Below, piece by piece: positions 7,226 to 13,487 of a stretch of DNA of 19,277 bases. Within the stretch, counting starts at the first letter, position 1. Every line of letters begins with the position of its first letter. This DNA is from Chloroflexota bacterium (GTDB taxonomy: Bacteria; Chloroflexota; UBA11872), in the NCBI GenBank assembly GCA_026707185.1, contig JAPOXI010000094.1:1-19277 (forward strand). Direction: 5' to 3'. Position numbers and translations under genes: made by a program. Below the pieces are notes generated by a model. That model made no database searches and had not been told where the DNA came from. It saw only the letters and a program-made list of their open reading frames with translations.

Positions 7226-8764
7226 GTGAGTGCTGACAATACGTCGGCGAGCACAAGGCTCGACCCGACTTCGGCCACGCCGCGCGCGAAGCTGTCGCGA
7301 CGGGCGCTGCTTGGCGCCGGCCTATCCGGTGCCGGTGTGCTGCTGGCGGCGTGCACGCTGGATTCCGTGGACCGGGAGTTGCCACCGGTGACGGTGCCGC
7401 CGGCAGAAGTCGTACAGCCGCCGCCGCTCCCCACGGCCACGCCCGCGGTACCGCCGAACTCGCCAACCGCAGCGCCCGCAACCGCCGATGACCCGCGGGC
7501 GGCCGCCGCCACGATTCACTTTGAAGCGTGGGGTCCGCGCGTGCTGCTGGAGACCTTCGCGGAGATTCAGCGAGAGTTTCGCGCGCACGCACCGTGGGTC
7601 ACCGTGCAGACGCGTCTCGACAACGCGCTCACGTCGGATGGATTGCGCAGCCGCCTGCGGCTGGGCGAGGGGCCTGACGTGACCCGCATCGCGCCGGAGG
7701 ACGTATTCGACTTCACGGCGGCCGGCTTTCTCCATGGGCTCGGCGCGCGGGTGGACGCGGACGCCGAGTTGCGGCGGGAGGCCCCCGGCGCAGCCGACGC
7801 ACGCACGGGGGCCGGCAACGAGCGATCCGTACTCAGTCTCGGCGCCGCGCACCAGTGCGTGCTCTACAACATCGAGCACTTTGAGACAGCAGGCGTTTCG
7901 GCGCCGACCAGCTGGCAACGCACGTGGACGCTACCGGAGTTCGAGGAGGCGGCGCGACAGCTGGTGGTCGCCAGCAGTCAGCGCATTGAACGCTTCGGAC
8001 TGACGGCCATTCCGGCATACGCACGTCCCGTCCTGGCTGAAGGCGGCGACCAGGGGTTCCTGAACGCCGAGCAACGAGCGTCAGCCATGGCGACGCCCGG
8101 ACGCCAGGAACGATTGGAACGTCTGGCCAGCTGGCAGACAACACTGGCCGTCGAGCTGCCGATTAACCACCGATTCGTGGCCCCGTTCAGCGGTGGCTTA
8201 TCGTCAATGCACATTGACCGCACGGACGTGGGCCGATGGATCCGCGCGGGCGTCCCGTGGGCCGTGGCGCCGCTGCCCGGCTGGTACGGTCGCCAGGCGC
8301 TGACCGAGGCCGAGGAGCTGTGCGTGGCCGTACCGGCAGGCAGCCCGGAGCCCGACGCGGCCTGGACGTTCGTGCGATCCCTGCTGGAGGCGCCGGCACA
8401 GCGTGCGCTGGTCCGGACCAATCTGCTGACACCTACACGCCTGGAGACGCTGGAGGATCCGGCCTACCTGGATCCCAACCAGCGGCCATTCGATCGGACG
8501 CCGCTGATCGAGGCGGTGGGACAGAACATGCGCAGCCCGGCGCATCCGGGCGCCAAGGCCTGGCACGCACTCACGGGCGACCCGATTGCGGTAGTGCGTC
8601 AGGGTGACGAGAAAGCCGCCACTTACCTGGCGCGGACGGACTCGCTCATTACCCGACAGCTCCGACTGCGCAACTGGTCCGCCTCAGCCGACCGCCCCGG
8701 CTACCGCCAGCCGCTGCCCTACGGCAATCTCTTCCTGGCGGAACTGAAGGAGCGCGGGCTCTAG
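7226..8764 (+). CDS. Extracellular solute-binding lipoprotein (family 1)
   Basis: A 512-residue ABC-type solute-binding protein. The N-terminus has a Tat-like twin arginine (SRRALLG, residues 24-30), a hydrophobic stretch and a lipobox LAAC with the lipidated Cys43. A Pro/Thr/Ala-rich linker of about 45 residues follows, then the binding domain from about residue 90 (FEAWGP, then a strand of the type HAPWVTVQTRLD). Later segments such as WRT..TLPEFEEAARQL and PDAAWTFVRSLL match sugar-binding proteins of the SBP_bac_1/8 group. The GTG at 7226 is the last standard start before the Tat motif, but it has no good Shine-Dalgarno; a TTG at 7220 is an alternative. No permease or ATPase gene lies nearby, so it is an orphan or works with remote partners. 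It diverges from the YYY operon, and its stop overlaps that of the YjbQ gene in CTAG. The substrate, perhaps a sugar, is inferred only from the family. Confidence 0.82.
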   Translation: MSADNTSASTRLDPTSATPRAKLSRRALLGAGLSGAGVLLAACTLDSVDRELPPVTVPPAEVVQPPPLPTATPAVPPNSPTAAPATADDPRAAAATIHFEAWGPRVLLETFAEIQREFRAHAPWVTVQTRLDNALTSDGLRSRLRLGEGPDVTRIAPEDVFDFTAAGFLHGLGARVDADAELRREAPGAADARTGAGNERSVLSLGAAHQCVLYNIEHFETAGVSAPTSWQRTWTLPEFEEAARQLVVASSQRIERFGLTAIPAYARPVLAEGGDQGFLNAEQRASAMATPGRQERLERLASWQTTLAVELPINHRFVAPFSGGLSSMHIDRTDVGRWIRAGVPWAVAPLPGWYGRQALTEAEELCVAVPAGSPEPDAAWTFVRSLLEAPAQRALVRTNLLTPTRLETLEDPAYLDPNQRPFDRTPLIEAVGQNMRSPAHPGAKAWHALTGDPIAVVRQGDEKAATYLARTDSLITRQLRLRNWSASADRPGYRQPLPYGNLFLAELKERGL

Positions 8765-9180
8765 CTTGAGGCGCTATCGGCGAGCAGCCGGACTTCGATC
8801 GTCCTGGTTCTCGGCCCGTCGCACTCAATCAGCAGCACGTCCTGCCACACACCCACCTGCAGCCGTCCGTCAACGACTGGCACCAGGACCTGGTGACCGA
8901 CCAGATTCGCACGCACGTGGGCGGCCGCGTTGTCTTCAGACCCCTGGTTGTGGGCGTACGGCCCCTCCCAGGGAACCAGCCGCTCTAGTGCGTGTGCAAC
9001 GTCGTCAAGAAGCCCTGGCTCCGGCTCGTTCAGGGTCACGGCACACGTAGTGTGCGGCACACTGACCAGGAGCAGGCCATTGCCGACGCCCTTGCCCACA
9101 AGTGCGTTCTGGATCTGTCGACCGATCGGTTGAACGGATGTCCGTGACGCAGTGGTTACGCGCAGGGTGGCAAGGGGCAT
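8761..9180 (-). CDS. yjbQ: YjbQ family protein (UPF0047; secondary thiamine-phosphate synthase type)
   Basis: A 139-residue cytosolic protein of the YjbQ/UPF0047 family. Signature residues are present: PHTTCAVTLNE with His43 and Glu52, the NQGSEDNAAAHVRA segment with His88, and WQDVLLIECDGPRTR near the C-terminus. Length is normal for the family. The E. coli member shows weak thiamine-phosphate synthase activity, which is why databases use that name; the physiological role is not settled. The ATG at 9178-9180 starts right at the family's usual N-terminal strand; only a weak GGACGGA precedes it, 13 bases away. It is convergent with the solute-binding protein gene (shared CTAG, 8761-8764) and lies downstream of the HAD gene on the same strand, separated by 67 bp that contain the parS-like site. 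Confidence 0.92.
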   Translation of the reverse strand: MPLATLRVTTASRTSVQPIGRQIQNALVGKGVGNGLLLVSVPHTTCAVTLNEPEPGLLDDVAHALERLVPWEGPYAHNQGSEDNAAAHVRANLVGHQVLVPVVDGRLQVGVWQDVLLIECDGPRTRTIEVRLLADSASS

Positions 9181-9206
9181 ATCAAGCGTCCGTCCCGACG
9201 AGTCGA

Positions 9207-9222
9207 TGTCTCACGTGGAACA
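9207..9222. promoter_or_regulatory. parS-like ParB binding site (candidate)
   Basis: TGTCTCACGTGGAACA matches the bacterial parS consensus TGTTTCACGTGAAACA at 14 of 16 positions, including the whole TCACGTG core. It lies in the 67-bp gap between the HAD hydrolase and YjbQ genes. parS sites are bound by ParB and act in chromosome segregation, usually near the replication origin. No parA, parB or dnaA gene is in the window, so assignment rests on the motif alone. None of the other CACGTG sequences I found in the window has parS-like flanks. Confidence 0.55.
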
Positions 9223-9247
9223 TTCGTGCAGCGCGACGAGAGGCGCT

Positions 9248-10033
9248 TCAGGCGTTCGCACCGGTGTGATGAGTCCCAGGCACCGGCCGGTCCGCGACCG
9301 GCTGGTTGAGCGAAAGCGTCCGCCAGTCCGGCCCCAGCGCCATGCGGGCCGCGTCCGCAAGGTCCCCAGCCGCCGCCACGCCCGGCGGCGCGGGCGATCC
9401 ATCGCGTGCGATCCATACGACCGGCATCCCGCAACCACGCCCACCGGCCACGTCATTCTCCAGGTCGTCGCCGATCAGCACGCAATCGGCCAGTTCGGCG
9501 CCCACGGCAGCGGCCGCGGTTTCGAAGATGCGCCGGTCCGGCTTTTCCGCGCCCACAGCGGCCGAAAATACGATTGGATCGAGCTGATCGGCCAGCCCCA
9601 ACCCATCAAGTACGAGCGGTAGCAGGTAGCTGTAGTTGCTGAGGACGCCCGCCCGAACCCCGGCCGCGTGGACCACGTCAATTGCGGGTAGCGCATCCGG
9701 AAGCACCCGGGTCGCAAAGGCTTCGTGCAGCTCGGCGGCCATGTGGGCAACGTCCAGGCGCACGGGGCCCGTATCGCCGAGTTCCTCCACGTAGACCCGG
9801 GCATCGTCCAGCTTGAGCCGCTGGAAGTCCTCCGCCGTCCGCACGCTGGAAAAGTGAGCCTTGAAGTACCGCATCTCGGCGTGCAGGGCCGCGTCCAGGC
9901 GTTCGCGCGGCAGGTTGACTCCCGCCCGTCCCACCGCATCGGCCATGTAGTCGAAGGGCGAGGGGTCGGCCGGAAAGTGAATCAGCGTGCCGTAGGCATC
10001 AAAAAACACGGCCGCCGGGAGATCGCTGGTCAC
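9248..10033 (-). CDS. HAD family hydrolase (subfamily IA-like)
   Basis: A 261-residue cytosolic hydrolase of the haloacid dehalogenase superfamily. Motif I is FFDAYGTLI with nucleophile Asp12; the second acidic position is Tyr14, not Asp. A helical cap follows. Motif II is LSNYS, motif III is the Lys of GAEKPDRRIF, and motif IV is IGDDLENDVAGG, with acidic residues as in phosphatases. Tyr at the +2 position is typical of DxYGT proteins such as haloacid dehalogenases, but motif IV lacks the dehalogenase signature, so the reaction cannot be named. I chose the GTG at 10033 because it places motif I at residue 12. An in-frame ATG at 10102 would add 23 residues of polar sequence unlike a HAD start, and neither has a strong ribosome-binding site. 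It is divergent from the ANKH-like gene. Confidence 0.85.
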   Translation of the reverse strand: MTSDLPAAVFFDAYGTLIHFPADPSPFDYMADAVGRAGVNLPRERLDAALHAEMRYFKAHFSSVRTAEDFQRLKLDDARVYVEELGDTGPVRLDVAHMAAELHEAFATRVLPDALPAIDVVHAAGVRAGVLSNYSYLLPLVLDGLGLADQLDPIVFSAAVGAEKPDRRIFETAAAAVGAELADCVLIGDDLENDVAGGRGCGMPVVWIARDGSPAPPGVAAAGDLADAARMALGPDWRTLSLNQPVADRPVPGTHHTGANA

Positions 10034-10120
10034 ATCGAAACGGTACCACCGGCGGCCACCCACGCGGTCCGGCGTTTGAGCGATTGCCTTGTGCTTCGCC
10101 ATAGTCAGGCTGGCGCTTCC

Positions 10121-10125
10121 AGGGG
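10121..10125 (+). promoter_or_regulatory. Ribosome-binding site deciding a TTG start
   Basis: AGGGG lies 8 bases before the TTG at 10134, in frame with the ANKH-like transporter. It supports this TTG over the ATG at 10170, which has no such site and would begin within the first membrane segment region. Confidence 0.5.
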
Positions 10126-10133
10126 ATTCGCGT

Positions 10134-11501
10134 TTGGCCAGCACCGCAGCTCCCACGACCTACCGCGCGATGGCGGTGTTTTTCCTGCCGCTGGCCGCCG
10201 CGCAGGTGTTTCAGACGCTGCGGAACCCGGTGCTCGACGCCGGCATCTCGCGGGCGGTCGACCCGGAGACGTCACTGGCCGCCTTCGCCATCGTGGCCAG
10301 CGTCGTCCAGATCCTCAGCGCGTCCGGTACGGCCATTCAGAGCGCCTACCTGGTGCTGGTACGCGGGCGCCAGTCCTTCGCCGTGATCCAGCGCTACATG
10401 TTGCTGTACATGGCGGTCATCACCGGAATCAGCGCGCTCTTTGCGCTGCCCGGAATCGGCGAGACCTTTTTCCGCTTCGCCATGGGGACGCCCGAGAGCC
10501 TGCTGCCCGAGGTGATGACCATGATGCGCATCTCGCTGGCCATCCCGCTCTTCAACCTGTTGCGGGTCTTCAACCTGGCGCAGCTGGCGCACCGGCGTCG
10601 CTCCAACTTGATCTGGGTAGCCCCGGCCGTCGGCCAGGTGGTCTTGATCGCGCTCGGTCTGGGCGTCGTGCCGCAGCTACCTGTTCCCGGCATCTACAGT
10701 GCCGCCGTGGTCTGGGTCATCGTGGCCGTCATCGAGGGCGTGCTGGCCGTGCTGCTCGTGCGCCAAGTCGACCGCACGGCGCCCTACGCCCCCGATCCCG
10801 CGGGCGAAGCGCCCCTGGATTTCCGCTACCTGACCGGCTTCCTGATCCCGCTGATCATCACCCAGTTCGCCCTGACCATCGGTCATCCAATGGTGAACGC
10901 CGGGCTCCTGCGACTGCCCAATCCCGAGGCGACCGTGGGAGCCTTCCGTGTGGCCTTCAGTCTCGGCATGTTGCCGCTCACCGCCATGGCGGCCCTGCGG
11001 CAAGTCGTGCTCGTGCTTGGACGCGACGCCGATCAGCAGCGCCGCGCCCGCCGCTTCGTCTACGGCGTGGGACTGGGCATGGGCGGCCTCATGGCCCTGA
11101 TCGCCTTTAGCCCGCTGAATCGCTTCGTGATCGCCGACCTGGTGGGCGCCCCCGAGGCCCTGGTGCCCGACGCCATCACCGCGCTCAAGATCCTGTCGGT
11201 TTTCCCGCTGTTGATGGCGGTGCGCCAGTTCTACCAGTCCATGACGATGAATCAGCGCCGGACGCGCCGAGTGGCCTTCACCGCCTTCTCCCGCCTGCTG
11301 ATGATGGCGTCGTTCCTGTTCCTGATCACGCCGCTGGCTGGCTGGACAGGGGCTGGCGTGGGCGCGGTGGCCAGGATCGCGGCCATGGGCACCGAGGCGG
11401 GGGCCGCTTACCTGGTGGGTCGTCGATTCTTTGGCATGGACCCGGCCACTCGCCCGGTCGCCGGCAAGTCTGCCTCAGCCGCCCCGGTCCGCCCGAAGTA
11501 G
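10134..11501 (+). CDS. ANKH-like MOP-superfamily membrane transporter
   Basis: A 455-residue polytopic membrane protein with about 12 helices and an internal duplication. Near the N-terminus, FFLPLAAAQ is followed by NPVLDAGISR and an LAAF segment. In the second half (from about residue 240), GFLIPLIITQF is followed by HPMVNAGLLRLPNPEA and VGAF. This two-lobe plan fits the MOP superfamily of flippases and exporters. The spacing and several segments recall human ANKH (pyrophosphate/ATP/citrate release): PL in the first helix, a P(V/I)xN-type helix, and ALKILSVFP near residue 365 against ANKH's PLRIFSFFP. That comparison is from memory. Start is the TTG at 10134 with a good ribosome-binding site. 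The stop lies 27 bp inside the convergent dehydrogenase gene. A lipid-linked oligosaccharide flippase is the alternative function. The membrane-transport call is firm, the ANKH link moderate. Confidence 0.75.
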   Translation: MASTAAPTTYRAMAVFFLPLAAAQVFQTLRNPVLDAGISRAVDPETSLAAFAIVASVVQILSASGTAIQSAYLVLVRGRQSFAVIQRYMLLYMAVITGISALFALPGIGETFFRFAMGTPESLLPEVMTMMRISLAIPLFNLLRVFNLAQLAHRRRSNLIWVAPAVGQVVLIALGLGVVPQLPVPGIYSAAVVWVIVAVIEGVLAVLLVRQVDRTAPYAPDPAGEAPLDFRYLTGFLIPLIITQFALTIGHPMVNAGLLRLPNPEATVGAFRVAFSLGMLPLTAMAALRQVVLVLGRDADQQRRARRFVYGVGLGMGGLMALIAFSPLNRFVIADLVGAPEALVPDAITALKILSVFPLLMAVRQFYQSMTMNQRRTRRVAFTAFSRLLMMASFLFLITPLAGWTGAGVGAVARIAAMGTEAGAAYLVGRRFFGMDPATRPVAGKSASAAPVRPK

Positions 11502-12431
11502 CCGGATTAGTTCGGTATTCCGACGCCGCAGGGCCTCGTGGCGCTGGTCCTCGGTCCAGGTGTAGAACCCCTGCCCAACCGCGGCGCCGGTACGACCTGC
11601 CGCGACCGCCGCATCCAGCGCCGCAGGCGGTCCGTCGATTGTGCTCAGGTCGGCCGCCAGGTATCTGAAGATTTGCCGATACACGTCCAATCCGGCCAGA
11701 TCGGCCTGGCCAAAGAGGCCCATCACGGGCATACGCCGCGCGATCGATCCTCGAACCGCACGGTCGACCTCCTCGGCCGAAGCCACACCCTGCCCGACAA
11801 GGTCCATCGCCTCGCGCAGCAGGGCGAACTGCAGGCGGTTGATGAGATAGCCCGGCATTTCGCGTTCCAACACCACCGGCCACTTGCCCAGCCGCTCCAG
11901 CAGGTCGCGCACGGCCTCGATCGTGGCAGGGCTGGTCCGCGGTCCAGGCGCGACCTCCACCGCGGGAATCAAGTGGGGCGGCAGGATCCAATGGGCCAGC
12001 GCCACCCGCTCAGGCCGCTGGCAGGCCGCGGCGATGTCGCTAATGGCCAGGCTGGAGGTGTTGGAGAGCAGCAGCGCCGTGGGAGGCGCCGCCCCATCGA
12101 GCCGGGCAAACACGCTGCGCTTGACGTCCAGATCCTCAGCCACGGCCTCGAAAACGACATCAACGTCGGCGGCGGCGCCTTCGAGATCAGCCGCCGCCGT
12201 CAGGCGGCCCACGATGGTCGGAATGTCCGACGTCTGGACGAGTCCGGCTGACACCAGATCGTGCGCGTCGGCCTCGGCCTCGGCAATGGCGGTCTGGGCC
12301 CGACCTGGCTGCACGTCGTGGATGGCGACCTGGTAGCCGCCCCGCGCGGCCTCCAGGGCAATGCCGTGGCCCATGCGCCCGGCGCCAATGACGGCGGCTC
12401 GGAATCGAGTTCGGGACTTTCCATCCGTCAC
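11475..12431 (-). CDS. 3-hydroxyacyl-CoA dehydrogenase, NAD-binding
   Basis: A 318-residue NAD-dependent dehydrogenase. The N-terminal Rossmann domain has GAGRMGHG (residues 16-23) and Asp39 at the end of the second strand for NAD over NADP. Catalytic elements are in place: the SNTSSL loop (Ser123-Ser127), His147 in AHWILPPHL, and Asn198 in YLINRL. The C-terminal helical domain ends in a GFYTW segment usual for the family. The PPHLIPAVEV pattern is nearer to the gulonate/carnitine dehydrogenase (lambda-crystallin-like) branch than to classical FadB, so the substrate may be a hydroxy acid rather than an acyl-CoA. The start GTG at 12431 has a well-placed GAGGTGA. Its 3' end overlaps that of the ANKH-like gene by 27 bp on the opposite strand. 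It is divergent from the membrane-protein operon starting at 12511. Confidence 0.88.
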   Translation of the reverse strand: MTDGKSRTRFRAAVIGAGRMGHGIALEAARGGYQVAIHDVQPGRAQTAIAEAEADAHDLVSAGLVQTSDIPTIVGRLTAAADLEGAAADVDVVFEAVAEDLDVKRSVFARLDGAAPPTALLLSNTSSLAISDIAAACQRPERVALAHWILPPHLIPAVEVAPGPRTSPATIEAVRDLLERLGKWPVVLEREMPGYLINRLQFALLREAMDLVGQGVASAEEVDRAVRGSIARRMPVMGLFGQADLAGLDVYRQIFRYLAADLSTIDGPPAALDAAVAAGRTGAAVGQGFYTWTEDQRHEALRRRNTELIRLLRADRGG

Positions 12432-12438
12432 AGCCGCG

Positions 12439-12445
12439 TCACCTC
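12439..12445 (-). promoter_or_regulatory. Ribosome-binding site for the GTG-started dehydrogenase
   Basis: On the minus strand GAGGTGA lies 7 bases before the GTG at 12431. It is the best Shine-Dalgarno seen in the window and decides the dehydrogenase start. Confidence 0.65.
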
Positions 12446-12489
12446 AGTTATCGTCAGGGCGGTGCCGATGCATCCAAACGATCCGCCGA

Positions 12490-12495
12490 TATACT
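12490..12495 (+). promoter_or_regulatory. Possible -10 element (TATACT)
   Basis: TATACT matches the sigma-70 type -10 box at 5 of 6 positions and lies 15 bases before the ATG at 12511. Transcription would start about 8 bases before that ATG, giving a nearly leaderless mRNA; this would agree with the absence of a Shine-Dalgarno there. No convincing -35 box is visible at 16-18 bp, so this is a weak call. Confidence 0.3.
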
Positions 12496-12510
12496 GCCGG
12501 TAACTCAGCA

Positions 12511-13449
12511 ATGTCTCGACCCGACCCGCTGCCGCCGGCCCGGAGGCTGAACGACCCACTACACCTCCTGGAGCCGCTGGGTGCCGCCGTTTCCACCGTG
12601 GCACAGCCGGGGGCACTGGCGGTAGGCGTGTGCGTCGGCGCGATTGCCGGCACCCTGGCAGGCCTCGCCGGAGGTCTGGCGTTCATTCGTTCGCCCGCAG
12701 CGCTGGTGGCGTTGCCGCTGGGTGCGGTTCTTGTCCTCGTCCTGTGGTCGTGCGGGCTTGGCGCCGGTTCGCTAATCGCGGATCGCGCCAGCGATGAGCG
12801 CGACGCGTCGGCGCGGCGGGCGCTACGAGACGCCTGGCGGCAGCTTCCAGCGCTCGTTCTGGCCGCGCTGCCGATTCTGCTGGTCGTTGGCGCGCTGGCC
12901 GTCGTGCAAACCGCGATCTTTGGCTTCACTCGTCCGCCTGACACCATCATCACGACGGAACGTCCGCTAGCCCTCATCGCCGCAGTCTTTGTGGTCATGT
13001 TCTTGATCGATGCGGTCGTGCTGGCCGCTGCACAGGTGTCGCTCTGGACCGTGATGCCCCAGATTATGGTGGCGGGCCGCACGGCCGGCGCCGCGTATAA
13101 CGAGGCCTGGGCGAGCTTTCGAGCCCGCCGGGCATGGACGGCAACAGCGATGGCGGGCGTGCTGATCCTGTCTGGAATGGTGACAGGCGTCGGTCTCGGC
13201 GGCGTGATCCTCGCGTTGGCGGCGGTTTCAGCAAGCCAACTCGTCGGCGCCACGGAACTGGTGTTGCTGCGATTCTGGACGCCGCTCACGCAAGGTTCGT
13301 TTGCCGTTTCCTTCGGCGACTTTGTCGCGGTTGTCGTGGTCTTTACCGGTTTGGGCGCCGCCATTGGCGCGACCGTGGGTCTCGGTCACATGTTTGGGGT
13401 TGCCGGAGGCACCGGGCTCCTGCGGGCTTCGGCCAATCTCACACGCTAG
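12511..13449 (+). CDS. Integral membrane protein of unknown function
   Basis: A 312-residue protein that I do not recognise. It has a polar N-terminus of about 30 residues and roughly six hydrophobic segments (about 33-58, 62-90, 112-136, 150-182, 205-250 and 275-305). In between is a charged cytoplasmic stretch (DRASDERDASARRALRDAW). Paired segments of the type RALRDAWRQLP and AYNEAWASFRARR suggest an internal repeat of the kind seen in membrane proteins with repeated helix-loop units. I start at the ATG at 12511; the frame is open to 12361 but that part lies over the divergent dehydrogenase gene and codes for non-hydrophobic sequence. It is the first gene of an apparent operon: the next start is 38 bp after its stop. 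Confidence 0.75.
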   Translation: MSRPDPLPPARRLNDPLHLLEPLGAAVSTVAQPGALAVGVCVGAIAGTLAGLAGGLAFIRSPAALVALPLGAVLVLVLWSCGLGAGSLIADRASDERDASARRALRDAWRQLPALVLAALPILLVVGALAVVQTAIFGFTRPPDTIITTERPLALIAAVFVVMFLIDAVVLAAAQVSLWTVMPQIMVAGRTAGAAYNEAWASFRARRAWTATAMAGVLILSGMVTGVGLGGVILALAAVSASQLVGATELVLLRFWTPLTQGSFAVSFGDFVAVVVVFTGLGAAIGATVGLGHMFGVAGGTGLLRASANLTR

Positions 13450-13487
13450 CCCCACGACTTCATCACGGCGACTCCTGGTGACGCGGC

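Noticed and set aside
9725..11110. 461-residue open frame on the plus strand
   Set aside because: It runs antisense to the HAD gene and then out of frame through the ANKH-like gene; its sequence is Arg/Gly-rich low complexity.
12361..12510. N-terminal extension of the 312-residue membrane protein
   Set aside because: It overlaps the 5' end of the divergent dehydrogenase gene, which has a strong ribosome-binding site, and adds no plausible domain.
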